Source: Blastococcus sp. (GTDB lineage Bacteria > Actinomycetota > Actinomycetes > Mycobacteriales > Geodermatophilaceae). Taken from it: a stretch of 64,000 nt of DNA. The stretch lies in contig JAOPWM010000052.1 in assembly GCA_025965695.1 (NCBI GenBank), positions 21,153 through 85,152 of the forward strand. The letters run 5' to 3'. Under the pieces are notes generated by a model. It was not told where the DNA came from. It did not search any database and saw only the letters and a program-made list of their open reading frames with translations. This document shows, in pieces, positions 1-8,572 of this stretch. Position 1 is the stretch's first letter. Each line of letters begins with the position of its first letter. A program made the translations under genes and the position numbers.

Positions 1-789
1 GCCGGCGTTGCGCAGTCCGCGCGCGGGGCCGTACACCGCGGGGAAGACGACGTCGTCGCCCTCGCGCGCATCGACGATCCGCTGGGCGTAGGCCGGGTGC
101 CAGTCGGTGTTCTCGTGGGTCGCGATGAATCGGGTGCCCATCGCGACCCCACTCGCGCCGAGGGCCAGCGCGGCGGCGAGCGTCCGGCCGTCCCTGGCGC
201 CGCCGGAGAGCACGACGGGGACCGACACCGTCTCGGCGACGTTCGGCACGAGGACGAACGTGTGCACCGGGCTGGCGTGCGTGTGGCCGCCCATCTCGTA
301 ACCGGAGGCGATGACGACGTCGACGCCCTGCTCCTCGGCCTTCTGCGCGTGACGCGTGGCGCCGACCTTGTGCATGTGGACCAGGCCGGCGTCGCGGATC
401 ATGGCGCGGAACTCACCGGGGAAGCCGGCGCTGGTCGTCAACGCCACGAGCTGGCGCTCGACCGCGCTGTCCTCGCGACGGGCCTCGATGACAGCCCGGA
501 TGTATGCCTCGCTGACCGGTAGGACGGTGCCGCTGTCGTCGCGTCCGACGGGCACGTTGACCGCGAACGGGCGGTCGGTGAGCCCGGCCACCTCCGCGAT
601 GCTCTCTCGCAGCAGGCGGGACCCCACGGCGGGGTCCTTCGTCATCCCCGGCATGCTGACCGTGCCCAGCCCGCCGGCGGCCGACACAGCGGCCGCGATG
701 CTGTTGGTCTTGTAGGGGCCCATGCCCTCCTGGATGATCGGGTGCTCGATCCCCAGCAGTTCGGTCAGACGGTTGGAAAGCGTGTTCAC
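1..789 (-). CDS. Nitronate monooxygenase family protein (3' end outside window)
   Basis: FMN-dependent TIM-barrel enzyme of the nitronate monooxygenase / 2-nitropropane dioxygenase family, which oxidises alkyl nitronates; many actinobacterial members sit in acyl-CoA catabolic clusters with unknown substrates. The reading frame is open from a GTG at 789 to the window edge (263 codons). The N-terminus contains LGIEHPIIQEGMG followed by an AAAVSAAGGLGTV stretch, the usual FMN-binding start of the barrel. A GAGGGAA ribosome site lies 5-6 bases upstream. It starts 14 bases after the thiolase-like gene ends and is probably co-transcribed with it. The C-terminus is cut off by the window. Confidence 0.85.
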   Translation of the reverse strand, partial: MNTLSNRLTELLGIEHPIIQEGMGPYKTNSIAAAVSAAGGLGTVSMPGMTKDPAVGSRLLRESIAEVAGLTDRPFAVNVPVGRDDSGTVLPVSEAYIRAVIEARREDSAVERQLVALTTSAGFPGEFRAMIRDAGLVHMHKVGATRHAQKAEEQGVDVVIASGYEMGGHTHASPVHTFVLVPNVAETVSVPVVLSGGARDGRTLAAALALGASGVAMGTRFIATHENTDWHPAYAQRIVDAREGDDVVFPAVYGPARGLRNAG

Positions 790-803
790 GGTGTTCCCTC
801 TGC

Positions 804-1952
804 TCAGCGGTCGGTGGTGAGGACGAGTGCGGAACCGTCGGCCAGGGCGCCGGACGTGACGACGCCGACCTCGTGCCGTGACACCTGACGGGCGCCGCCT
901 CGGCCCTGGATCTGGAGCGCCGCCTCGGCGACGGTGTTCATGCCGTGCAGGTAGCCCTCGGCCAAGAGGCCACCGTGGGTGTTGACCGGCAGGCTGCCCG
1001 CCAATCCGGTGGCACCCGACCGGACGAACTCCCCGGCCTCGCCACGCCCGCAGAAGCCGAGGCCCTCCAGGCCCATGAGCACCACGGCGGTGAAGCAGTC
1101 GTAGATCTCGGCGAAGTCGACGTCGCTCGCGGAGATGCCGGCGCGGCCGTACAGCTCGTCGCGCAGCAGGCCCGTGAAGTTGCGGGTGTAGTCGTCGTAG
1201 AGCAACTGATCGCCGATGTCCAGGCCCGGCCTGGCACCTGCGCGGTAGGCCGCGGACGCGATCACCGCCGGCGGCTGCTGCAGATCGCGGGCCCGGTCCA
1301 GGCTCGTCACCAGGACGGCGCAGGCCCCATCGACCTCGCTCGTGCAGTCGGCCACCCGGAAGGGGTCGGCAATCATCGGTGACGCGAGGTAGGACTCCAT
1401 GTCCAACGGCCGCCGCAGGATGGCGCGGTCGTTGAGCTCGGCGTAGGCCCGCTGCGCCACGGCGACGTCGCCCAGGGCCCGAGGGTCGGTGCCCGTCTCG
1501 TGCAGGTACCGCTGCGCCCACATGGCGATGTACATCAGATAGGCGTTGTAGCCGATCGGGTAGCGGTACTGGGACGCGCCCCCGGCGAACTGTCCGCTCC
1601 CCACACGGACCCCGGATCGGCCGTTGAGCGCCCGGAAGACCAGGACGTTCTCGGCGTACCCCTGCGCCACCGCCATCGCCGCCTGCTGGACCATGAAGCA
1701 CGGCGACTGGCCACCCTGCTGGAAGTCCATCACGAAGCGCAGCCCAGGCAGGGCCAATGACGTGGCGACTGCCTCGCTGGACACGGAGTCGTTCAGGACG
1801 CTGAAGCTGACGACGCCGTCGATCTCCCCGAACGGCAGACCTGCGTCTTGTGCCGCCCCCCGCGCCGCCTCACTGGCGAGGTCGAGCACGGTCCGGCCTG
1901 AGGCCTTGGTCATCTCGGTGTATCCGACGCCTGCGATCGCTGCAGTTCTCAT
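804..1952 (-). CDS. Thiolase-fold protein, Ltp2/SCP-x-like
   Basis: 382-aa thiolase-superfamily protein of the acetyl-CoA acetyltransferase-like / lipid-transfer (Ltp) group. The C-terminal NTHGGLLAEGYLHGMN block matches the conserved thiolase NxxGG...G region. A canonical catalytic Cys near residue 90 is not obvious, as expected of Ltp2-type proteins, which act as retro-aldolases with a DUF35 partner rather than as true thiolases. A DUF35 protein is encoded close by at 3388, so an aldolase complex acting on an acyl-CoA is plausible (inference). I chose the ATG at 1952 because AGGAGGTG lies directly upstream; an upstream in-frame start at 2003 would run through the promoter. Confidence 0.85.
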   Translation of the reverse strand: MRTAAIAGVGYTEMTKASGRTVLDLASEAARGAAQDAGLPFGEIDGVVSFSVLNDSVSSEAVATSLALPGLRFVMDFQQGGQSPCFMVQQAAMAVAQGYAENVLVFRALNGRSGVRVGSGQFAGGASQYRYPIGYNAYLMYIAMWAQRYLHETGTDPRALGDVAVAQRAYAELNDRAILRRPLDMESYLASPMIADPFRVADCTSEVDGACAVLVTSLDRARDLQQPPAVIASAAYRAGARPGLDIGDQLLYDDYTRNFTGLLRDELYGRAGISASDVDFAEIYDCFTAVVLMGLEGLGFCGRGEAGEFVRSGATGLAGSLPVNTHGGLLAEGYLHGMNTVAEAALQIQGRGGARQVSRHEVGVVTSGALADGSALVLTTDR

Positions 1953-1974
1953 GGCACCTCCTCGGTCACCAGCA

Positions 1975-2003
1975 AGGTAAAAGGATCGCGGGCGATACGT
2001 CAA
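1975..2003 (-). promoter_or_regulatory. Predicted sigma-70-type promoter of the thiolase/NMO operon
   Basis: Reading the minus strand, TTGACG (2003-1998) is followed after 17 bases by TTACCT (1980-1975), about 23 bases before the ATG at 1952. The -35 hexamer overlaps the shared motif at 2001-2016, as expected for a repressor site. Predicted by eye only. Confidence 0.5.
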
Positions 2004-2016
2004 CCGGCGGGTAGAA
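2001..2016 (-). promoter_or_regulatory. Putative operator shared with the acyl-CoA synthetase promoter
   Basis: The minus-strand sequence TTCTACCCGCCGGTTG matches plus-strand 10251-10266 (TTCTACTGGCGGGTTG) at 13 of 16 positions. It has an imperfect inverted-repeat core CTACC-N4-GGTTG, typical of a TetR-family site, and sits between two divergent promoters. The likely binder is the TetR regulator encoded at 5054 (inference). Confidence 0.45.
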
Positions 2017-2024
2017 GTTTTCCC

Positions 2025-2055
2025 TTGACGTCGGTTATCAACCCGGTGTTAGTCT
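2025..2055 (+). promoter_or_regulatory. Predicted promoter of the thioesterase operon, probably leaderless
   Basis: TTGACG at 2025-2030 and TAGTCT at 2050-2055 are separated by 19 bases (or 17 to the overlapping GTTAGT). The GTG start at 2062 lies 7 bases after TAGTCT, and no ribosome-binding site is visible. This spacing is typical of leaderless actinobacterial mRNAs. Confidence 0.5.
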
Positions 2056-2061
2056 CGCGCC

Positions 2062-2562
2062 GTGACCACAGGGCATCAACCATCACTGAGCGTCGCCACC
2101 AGACGCGTGACGATGGGCGACGTCGACGCGGCAGGGATCCTGTATTTCCCGGTGCCCTTCCGGTGGCACGAGGAGCTGTTCACCGGCTGGCTCAAGGACG
2201 TGGGGCATCCGATCAGCGGGATGCTCCGGGACGGGGAAGCCTGCCCCTGCGTGGGCTCGGCCGCGACCTACCCAGCTCCGGCGGCGGTCGACGACGAGCT
2301 GGAGATGACCCTCCACCCGACCAGCGCCGGAACGACGTCGTTCGGCCTGACGACGAGGGTCCGCCGGGTCGACAACGGGCGGCTCGTCGTGCACGTCGGC
2401 AGTTGGCACGTCTGGGCCGCCTTCACCGGGGAGGCGCCGAACCGCACGCTCAGTCCGACGCCGTTGCCGTCCTGGCTGCGGATCGCGCTCGCCGACGCAC
2501 CCATGACCGAACCGCCGGCGCCTGGCAGGCCCTCGGCGATCACCACTGGAGGACAGCAGTGA
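2062..2562 (+). CDS. Acyl-CoA thioesterase, 4-hydroxybenzoyl-CoA thioesterase-like hotdog fold
   Basis: 166-aa single-domain hotdog protein predicted to hydrolyse an acyl-CoA thioester. The motif GDVDAAGILYFPVPFRWHEE (residues ~19-38) matches the D-x-x-G-h-h-Y/F-x-x-x-x-x-x-x-x-E signature of the 4HBT family, with the Asp and downstream Glu as likely catalytic residues. It is the first gene of a rightward operon and overlaps the enoyl-CoA hydratase start by 4 bases (GTGA). The GTG start is supported by the -10 box 7 bases upstream. The substrate is unknown. Confidence 0.8.
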   Translation: MTTGHQPSLSVATRRVTMGDVDAAGILYFPVPFRWHEELFTGWLKDVGHPISGMLRDGEACPCVGSAATYPAPAAVDDELEMTLHPTSAGTTSFGLTTRVRRVDNGRLVVHVGSWHVWAAFTGEAPNRTLSPTPLPSWLRIALADAPMTEPPAPGRPSAITTGGQQ

Positions 2563-3374
2563 CCGACAACGACACGATCCTCGTCGAGCGCATCCCGGTC
2601 GACGATCACGGCTCCACGCTGGGCCTGGTGACTCTCAACCGGCCGAAGGAGATGAACCCCCTCGACTGGGACACCGGCCTGCGGCTGGGCCGCATCTTCG
2701 ACGAGCTGGCGGCGGACCCGCAGGTGCGCGTCATCGCCGTCACCGGAGCGGGCCGGGCCTTCTCGGCGGGCGGCGACATGAAGAAGTATCAGGTGCTGCA
2801 GCGGGACCCGAAGGACTTCCCGCAGTTCCTGGCGGACCTGCACGAGGTCTTCAGCCGTATCTCCCAGCAGCCCAAGCCCGTGATCGCGCTGGTGAACGGG
2901 ATCGCGGTCGCCGGGGGGATCGAGCTGATCCTGTCCTGTGATCTGGCGATCGCGGCCGAGTCGGCGCAGATCGGCGACGCGCACCTGACGTTCGGTCAGA
3001 TGGGCGGCGGCGGGGTGCTGACGCTGCTGCCGCGCGCGGTCGGCCCCGCTCGGGCCCGCGAGCTCGTGCTTTCCGGACGCCTGCTCTCACCCGCGGAGGC
3101 GCTCGACTGGGGTCTGGTCAGTCAGGTCGTGCCCGACGCCGATCTCATCGCCGCCGGCATCGCCTTCACCAAGGAGGTCGCCAAGAAGTCGCCGCTCGCG
3201 GTCGCGAACGCCAAGAGCGTCCTCAACGCCGCCTTCTCCGACGGGACGGGCATCCCGGCCGGGATGCGTCTCGAGCGTGAGGTGACCGCCCGTTACTGCC
3301 TCACCAGCGACGACGCGCACGAAGGACTGCACGCCTTCGCCGACAAGCGTCCCCCCGCCTTCACCGGACGATGA
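2559..3374 (+). CDS. Enoyl-CoA hydratase/isomerase (crotonase family)
   Basis: 271-aa crotonase-superfamily protein of normal length. Visible motifs are LVTLNRPKEMNPLD (N-terminal strand), AFSAGGDMKK (oxyanion-hole Ala-Gly-Gly-Asp) and IAVAGGIELILSCDLAIAAE (second oxyanion loop), followed by the FGQMGGGG region where one catalytic Glu of hydratases would lie. That position is not Glu here, so an isomerase, a hydrolase or another CoA reaction is possible. The GTG start overlaps the thioesterase stop and is preceded by GGAGGACAGCA. It is translationally coupled in the operon. Confidence 0.87.
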   Translation: MTDNDTILVERIPVDDHGSTLGLVTLNRPKEMNPLDWDTGLRLGRIFDELAADPQVRVIAVTGAGRAFSAGGDMKKYQVLQRDPKDFPQFLADLHEVFSRISQQPKPVIALVNGIAVAGGIELILSCDLAIAAESAQIGDAHLTFGQMGGGGVLTLLPRAVGPARARELVLSGRLLSPAEALDWGLVSQVVPDADLIAAGIAFTKEVAKKSPLAVANAKSVLNAAFSDGTGIPAGMRLEREVTARYCLTSDDAHEGLHAFADKRPPAFTGR

Positions 3375-3387
3375 ACAGGAGTTCTTC

Positions 3388-3804
3388 GTGACCACGACCG
3401 ACGCACCGACCCCGACACCGCCGAAGCCGGTACCAGACGAGGACAGCGCAGGTTACTGGGAGCAGCTGCGCGAGCACCGCGTCGTTCTACAGGCCTGCAC
3501 GGAGTGTGACCGTCGCCGCTTCCCGGCCACACCTGCCTGCCCCTACTGTGCCCACCCGCACTGGCGACTCGAGCAGGCCGCGGGCACCGGCACCGTCTAC
3601 TCCTTCATCGTCGTGCACCGCGCCTTCGATCCCGCCTTCGCCGCAGACGTCCCGTACACCGTCGCGACGGTCGACCTCGACGGCGGCGGACGACTCATCG
3701 CACGCATGGACCTCACAGCCCCCATCGGGGCGCGAGTCGGTCCGCACTTCGTCGACCACACCGACTGGACCGAGCTGCGGTTCCAAGAGCTGGAGGCATC
3801 ATGA
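3388..3804 (+). CDS. DUF35 zinc-ribbon/OB-fold acyl-CoA-binding protein
   Basis: 138-aa protein with the two-part DUF35 layout: an N-terminal rubredoxin-like zinc ribbon (Cys37, Cys40, Cys51, Cys54) and a C-terminal OB fold. DUF35 proteins partner thiolase-like enzymes, as in Ltp2 aldolase and steroid side-chain complexes, and bind acyl-CoA. The neighbouring thiolase-fold gene at 804 is the obvious candidate partner. The GTG start is preceded by AACAGGAGTTCTTC. The stop overlaps the acyl-CoA dehydrogenase ATG (ATGA). Confidence 0.87.
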   Translation: MTTTDAPTPTPPKPVPDEDSAGYWEQLREHRVVLQACTECDRRRFPATPACPYCAHPHWRLEQAAGTGTVYSFIVVHRAFDPAFAADVPYTVATVDLDGGGRLIARMDLTAPIGARVGPHFVDHTDWTELRFQELEAS

Positions 3805-4988
3805 CGACCCTTGCCGAGACGCACCAGAGCACCGCGTCGCCCTTCGCCGAGACCATCCGGCGGTTCACGGCGGAGAAGGTCATCCCGCGCAACCACGAGC
3901 TCGATCAGCACCCGCAGGACATGGGGCTCATCCGCGAGCTGCTCCTGGAGGCCGGCAGGCTGGGCCTGTACGGCGCGGTCATCCCGGAGGAGTACGGCGG
4001 CACGGGGCCCAACTCCCTGGCGCTCCACGAGGGCATCGAGGAGCTGGGCTACGGCAACGCCGGCCTGGCGATGTCCCTGATGCCCACCTATCTGCTGGCG
4101 CGCGCCGTCGCCCTGCACGGCTCGGCGGATCAGAAGACGCGCTGGCTCGTCCCGATCGCCGAGGGCAGCTCGATCGGGTCCTGGGCGGTGACCGAGCCGC
4201 ACGCCGGTTCGGACGTCGCCAGCATCACCACCAAGGCCGAGCGCACGGCCAACGGCTGGCGCCTCAACGGCCGGAAGATGTTCATCACCAACGCGACGAT
4301 CGCCGACTGCCTGCTCGTCCTGGCCCGCACGGGTGGTCCCGGCATCCGCGAGACGCTCACGACGTTCGTGATCCCCATGGACCTGCCGGGCATCAGCGTC
4401 CCGCGTGCCATAGAGAAGATGGGTCTTCGCTCCTCCCCCACGTGTGAGCTCGTCCTCGACGATGTCGAGGTCCCCGACTCCGACCGGCTGGGCCCGGTCG
4501 GGCATGGCTGGCAGATCGGCATGGACGTGCTCGACTACGAGCGGTTGGCCATCCCGGCGATCGCGGCCGGCATGTGCACTCGCGCCCTCGAGCTGTCCAC
4601 GAAGTACGCCGCCGACCGCACAGCCTTCGGCAAGCCCCTCGACAAGCACGGCCCGGTGCAGGGCATGCTCGCCGACATCGCCTGCGGGCTGCTCGAGTGC
4701 CGGCTGCTCTACCGGCACATCGCCGGGCTCGTGGATGCCGAGCGGCCCGCGATCATCGACGGATCCGTCGGCAAGCTGGTCGGGGCCAGGCTCGCCAATG
4801 CTGTCAGCAGCCTCGCCGTCCAGGTGCACGGCGGTTACGGCTACACCCGGGAGTACGAGGTCGAGCGCCTCTACCGGGACGCCCGCCTGTTCACCATCGG
4901 AGGCGGAACCAGCGAGATCCAGCAGAAGATCATCGCCGAGCACGTCGGGCGAGCGCCGGGCTGGGGCCGCCGGGCTGCGCTGCTCTGA
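3801..4988 (+). CDS. Acyl-CoA dehydrogenase
   Basis: 395-aa FAD-dependent acyl-CoA dehydrogenase of standard length that introduces an alpha-beta double bond. Signatures are AVTEPHAGSDVASITTKAE (family signature 1, residues ~130-148) and the C-terminal VQVHGGYGYTREYEVERLYRDA with GGGTSEIQ. A Tyr-Glu pair at DVLDYERL is in the region where many members carry the catalytic Glu. It is the fourth gene of the operon and its ATG overlaps the DUF35 stop. Substrate chain type cannot be told from the sequence. Confidence 0.93.
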   Translation: MTTLAETHQSTASPFAETIRRFTAEKVIPRNHELDQHPQDMGLIRELLLEAGRLGLYGAVIPEEYGGTGPNSLALHEGIEELGYGNAGLAMSLMPTYLLARAVALHGSADQKTRWLVPIAEGSSIGSWAVTEPHAGSDVASITTKAERTANGWRLNGRKMFITNATIADCLLVLARTGGPGIRETLTTFVIPMDLPGISVPRAIEKMGLRSSPTCELVLDDVEVPDSDRLGPVGHGWQIGMDVLDYERLAIPAIAAGMCTRALELSTKYAADRTAFGKPLDKHGPVQGMLADIACGLLECRLLYRHIAGLVDAERPAIIDGSVGKLVGARLANAVSSLAVQVHGGYGYTREYEVERLYRDARLFTIGGGTSEIQQKIIAEHVGRAPGWGRRAALL

Positions 4989-5053
4989 GCGGCGGTCGCC
5001 ATAGCCTGCACGGGCACTGTCCGTCGGGCACTGAGCCCCAAGTCGAGGAGATG

Positions 5054-5692
5054 ATGGCGTTGACGACGGTGGATGGGCTGAGCTCGGAACCGACGAACAG
5101 AGTCGCCCGTCGACGCAACCAGAAGGTCCACGACATCCTCAACGCGACGGCGAACGTCCTGGCCGAGCGCGGATACCACGAGACCAGCCTCGACGAGATC
5201 GCCGAGCGGCTCGACCTCACGAAGGCCTCGCTGTACCACTACTTCCCCAGCAAGGAAGCGCTCGTCACCGCCTGCCTCGAGTCGGTGGGCAAGCTGGTTA
5301 CCGAGCGGTTGGCCGAGACGGCCGCCAACCGGAAGGGTTCGGCGAGCGAGCGCCTGACCGCCCTCATCGTCGTGCAGTTGGACTCCATCATCCGCGAGCA
5401 CCCCCAGATGGCCAGGCTGTTCCTGCAGCCGCTGGATTGGCCGGAGCCCTACCGGGAGCGCACGAAGCTGCTGCGCCAGCAGCACGACGAGGTCTTCCGG
5501 ACTGTCATCCGCGAGGGGGTCGCCAACGGGGAGTTCGGCGTCATCGACGAAGCCGTCGCCGTCCACTGCCTGCACGGAGCGATGAACTACGTCCCCGTCT
5601 GGTTCCGACCCACGCGCAAGAAGGACTACGAAGAGATGTACATGACGGTGGCCGCGAGCCTCCTACGACTGTTCCGCTCCACCCCGGCATGA
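5054..5692 (+). CDS. TetR/AcrR family regulator, likely controller of this island
   Basis: 212-aa TetR-type repressor. The N-terminal helix-turn-helix reads NVLAERGYHETSLDEIAERLDLTKASLYHYFPSKEALV in two overlapping parts (residues ~33-70). The C-terminal ligand domain resembles regulators of fatty-acid or CoA catabolism. Two adjacent ATGs (5051, 5054) and a TTG (5060) follow GAGGAG; spacing favours 5054 or 5060. It lies inside the catabolic operon, 65 bases after the dehydrogenase, and its stop overlaps the next start (ATGA). I infer that it binds the motif found at 2001, 10215 and 10251. Confidence 0.88.
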   Translation: MALTTVDGLSSEPTNRVARRRNQKVHDILNATANVLAERGYHETSLDEIAERLDLTKASLYHYFPSKEALVTACLESVGKLVTERLAETAANRKGSASERLTALIVVQLDSIIREHPQMARLFLQPLDWPEPYRERTKLLRQQHDEVFRTVIREGVANGEFGVIDEAVAVHCLHGAMNYVPVWFRPTRKKDYEEMYMTVAASLLRLFRSTPA

Positions 5693-6459
5693 CGTCGGCG
5701 CTGCTGGGCGAGCTGTTCGGCCTCGAAGGCCGGCGTGCCGTGGTGACCGGAGCCAGCCGGGGCATCGGTGCCCGCGCGGCGCAGGCCCTGGATGCGGCCG
5801 GCGCCCGGGTCGCGCTCGTCGCTCGCAGCGAGGACCAGTTGCGGGAGGTGGCGGCGACTCTCGGCAACGAGGCGCTGGTGATCCCCGCGGACCTGGGCAG
5901 GAATGGCGCAGCGGAGGAGGTGGCAGACGCCGTCTCGGCGGCCTGGGGCGGCGCGGACATCCTGGTGAATAACGCGGGGCTGTCGCGTCCCACGGCCGCG
6001 GTCGACCTGTCGATGGACGACTGGGACGCCGTGCTGAACCTCAACCTGCGCAGCGTCTTCGCGCTGACCCGGGCCCTCGCCGTCGGCATGCTCGACCGCG
6101 GCTACGGCCGCATCGTGAACGTCGGCAGCGTCCTCGGCCTGCTGGGTGAGGCCTGGGCCGGTCCGTACAGCGCGTCGAAGGCGGGCGTCAACGGGCTCAC
6201 CCGCTCCCTGGCCGTCGAGTGGGCGAGCAAGGGCGTGACGGTGAACGCCCTGTGCCCGGGCTGGGTCGACACCGACATGGTCGCGGAGCTGCGCGCCGAT
6301 CCCCGATTCGAGCAGCGGGTGCTGCGCCGCGTGGCCGCCCGCCGGTGGGGCACTCCGCGTGACATGGACGGCGCGCTCCTGCTGCTGGCCGCGCCGTCGT
6401 CGTCGTATCTCACCGGACAGACCGTCGTGGTCGACGGCGGCCTGTCGGCGGGATGGTGA
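5689..6459 (+). CDS. Short-chain dehydrogenase/reductase
   Basis: 256-aa classical SDR. TGASRGIG is the NAD(P)-binding glycine motif, NNAG follows at ~residues 90-93, and the catalytic YSASK has an upstream Ser in VGSVLG. The C-terminus DGGLSAGW is typical. Probably oxidises or reduces a 3-hydroxyacyl-CoA or alcohol of the same pathway (inference from context). The ATG overlaps the tetR stop and the 3' end overlaps the next gene by 7 bases. Confidence 0.9.
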   Translation: MTSALLGELFGLEGRRAVVTGASRGIGARAAQALDAAGARVALVARSEDQLREVAATLGNEALVIPADLGRNGAAEEVADAVSAAWGGADILVNNAGLSRPTAAVDLSMDDWDAVLNLNLRSVFALTRALAVGMLDRGYGRIVNVGSVLGLLGEAWAGPYSASKAGVNGLTRSLAVEWASKGVTVNALCPGWVDTDMVAELRADPRFEQRVLRRVAARRWGTPRDMDGALLLLAAPSSSYLTGQTVVVDGGLSAGW

Positions 6460-7370
6460 CCTCCATCGGCGTCATGCTGCCGATCTCCGACCCGCTCGGA
6501 GTCGGCACCGCCGACATCCCGGCTGCCGCGCGCCATCTCGAGCAGATCGGCGCCGACACCGTGTGGGCCGGCGACCACCTCGCTTTTCACACTCCGCTGG
6601 TCGAGCCGACCGTCACGCTCGCCACGGCGGCGGCGGTCACCGAACGGGTACGCCTGGGCTTCGGCGTGCTGCTGCTCGCGCTGCGACAGCCGGCCTGGGC
6701 CGCCAAGCAGATCAGTTCCCTGCAGGCCGTGTCCGGTGGACGCGTCGTCCTGGGCGTGGGGGTCGGCGGCGAGAATCCCGAGGAGTGGGAAGCCGCCGGC
6801 ATTCCGCTGCGCGAGCGGGCCCGGCGTACCGACGCGATCCTCAGCGTGCTGCCGCAGATGCTGTCCGGCACCGCGGTCACGGTGCCGGCGCCCTACGACC
6901 TACCGGTCCCGGCGCTGGGCCCAACAGCCGGGGTCCCGCCACTCTGGATCGGTGGACGCAGCGACGAGGCGCTCCGCCGGGCAGTCCGGTTCGCCGACGG
7001 CTGGCTCGGCATGTGGGCGGACGAGCGCAGAGTGCTCCGGGCGCGAGAGCAGCTGCAGACCGTCGCCGCGCAGGAGGGACGGGCGGTGCCGCGCACCGGT
7101 CTGCACGTCTTCGTCCACGTCGAGGACGGGGAGAGCGGGCGGGCAGAGGCGGCCGCCTTCGTCACCGGCCAGTACCAGTTGCCCTTCGAGAAGGTCGAGC
7201 GGTACGTCGCGCTCGGGTCCGTCGGTCAGGTGACCGAACAGCTGGCTGGACTGCTCACCAGCGGCGTGGACGAGCTGCTGCTGCACCCGGCCGCCGGGGA
7301 CCACCGCGTCCAGTACGACCGGCTGGGCAGCGTCCTCTCCGGCCTGCGAGAGGTGGTCACCACACGCTAA
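6453..7370 (+). CDS. Luciferase-like (LLM class) F420/FMN-dependent oxidoreductase
   Basis: 305-aa bacterial-luciferase-like TIM barrel. Typical features are the IGADTVWAGDH block, the RVRLGFGVLLLALRQP strand and SGGRVVLGVGVGGENPEEWEAAG, the flavin/F420-binding core. Actinobacterial members mostly use coenzyme F420. It overlaps the SDR end by 7 bases and its stop overlaps the stop of the convergent gene at 7367, so the two operons meet tail to tail with no spacer. Substrate unknown. Confidence 0.85.
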   Translation: MVTSIGVMLPISDPLGVGTADIPAAARHLEQIGADTVWAGDHLAFHTPLVEPTVTLATAAAVTERVRLGFGVLLLALRQPAWAAKQISSLQAVSGGRVVLGVGVGGENPEEWEAAGIPLRERARRTDAILSVLPQMLSGTAVTVPAPYDLPVPALGPTAGVPPLWIGGRSDEALRRAVRFADGWLGMWADERRVLRAREQLQTVAAQEGRAVPRTGLHVFVHVEDGESGRAEAAAFVTGQYQLPFEKVERYVALGSVGQVTEQLAGLLTSGVDELLLHPAAGDHRVQYDRLGSVLSGLREVVTTR

Positions 7371-8404
7371 AGCGGGGTGCGGACGGACGGCGCTGCTAGC
7401 TTCCTCAGGTCGGCCACGACGGCCCGGCGCACGTCGTCGGACAGTGGTCCCTTGACGTACAACTGAGCACGGGTGAACAGATCGCCGTATCGGCGCTCGA
7501 TCTCCGCAGCGACGCCGCTCGGCTCAGCCACCACTGCGACGGTGTCCAGCAGCTCGTCGTCGATGAGATCGCCCATCTCCCGCCAGCGACCAGCCTTCGA
7601 CATCACGGTCAGCTCGGTCTGCAGGTCCCCCCAGCCGTGCAGTTCCAGCACCGGCCGATAGGCCGGCGTGGAGGCGTAGAAGGCGAGCTGCTCCTTCGTC
7701 GCTCGCTTCACCGCTGTCATCTCCCGCTCGTCCGCACCGGTGACGACGAACGGCATACCGCCCACCTCGAACCCGGCCATGGATTTGCCGGCCGACGCGC
7801 GACCGGCCGCGACCCAGGGCAACGTGACCTCGCGCAGATAGCGCTCGGTCGTGAACCCGTGGCACAGCAGCCCGTCAGCGACCTGGCCGGCCACCTGCGT
7901 CATGGCCGCGCCCACTCCGGCGAGCAGGATGCCCGGCGCCCCGTGCGGGTTGGGGCCCGGGTTGAACATCGGGGTCATGAGGGTGTGCTGGTAGAACTCG
8001 CCCTCGAACTTCAGCGGAACGCCCTCGTTCCAGGTCCGCCAGATCGCTCTGGTCGCCATCACGAGCTCACGCATGCGAGCCGCCGGCTGCGACCACGGCA
8101 TCGAGAAACGACGGGTGATGTGTGCCTTCACCTGCGAGCCGAGCCCCAGCAGGAACCGGCCCTGGGAGAGCAGCTGGAGGTCATTGGCGGTGACCGCGAG
8201 CGTCATCGGTGACCTGGCGAATGCGACGGCGATCCCCGTGCTGATCTGGGCACGCGAGGTGGCGGACGCGACGAGGGCCGCGGCGAGGAAAGGGTCGTGC
8301 GCGGCCTCGATCAGGGAGACGCCGTCGTACCCCTCATCCTCGACGTGCCGAGCAGCCTGGAGAACGCGTCCCGGGGCCACGTCCAGCTGGAAATCGACCT
8401 TCAT
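7367..8404 (-). CDS. LLM-class F420-dependent oxidoreductase
   Basis: 345-aa luciferase-like monooxygenase, longer than the one at 6453 and of a different subgroup (resembles the TIGR03617 type, from memory). Motifs include EDEGYDGVSLIEAAHDPFL near the N-terminus and LQLLSQGRFLLGLGSQVKAH. The ATG has GAGAGAGG about 9 bases upstream. It lies 168 bases downstream of the acyl-CoA synthetase stop on the same strand, with a strong hairpin between them, so it is probably expressed separately or by read-through. Confidence 0.87.
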   Translation of the reverse strand: MKVDFQLDVAPGRVLQAARHVEDEGYDGVSLIEAAHDPFLAAALVASATSRAQISTGIAVAFARSPMTLAVTANDLQLLSQGRFLLGLGSQVKAHITRRFSMPWSQPAARMRELVMATRAIWRTWNEGVPLKFEGEFYQHTLMTPMFNPGPNPHGAPGILLAGVGAAMTQVAGQVADGLLCHGFTTERYLREVTLPWVAAGRASAGKSMAGFEVGGMPFVVTGADEREMTAVKRATKEQLAFYASTPAYRPVLELHGWGDLQTELTVMSKAGRWREMGDLIDDELLDTVAVVAEPSGVAAEIERRYGDLFTRAQLYVKGPLSDDVRRAVVADLRKLAAPSVRTPL

Positions 8405-8515
8405 CTGTCGGAACCTCTCTCGGGCAGCACGGGGCAGTGGTCGATCGCTCCGCGTGACGGCGGTGCTCCGCCGCCGCCGGGACGATGCGAGATGTCCCTC
8501 AGAAGGCCGGTCGTT

Positions 8516-8568
8516 GCAGGCGGCGGTCCGGGTGCGCGGCCGACCGCCCCACCCGGACCGCCGCCTGC
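8516..8568 (-). terminator. Perfect 19-bp hairpin after the acyl-CoA synthetase gene
   Basis: Arms 8516-8534 and 8550-8568 are perfectly complementary (19 bp, GC-rich) with a 15-base loop. It begins 4 bases after the synthetase stop on the minus strand. There is no U-tract, as is common for actinobacterial terminators. Confidence 0.7.
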
Positions 8569-8572
8569 CGGC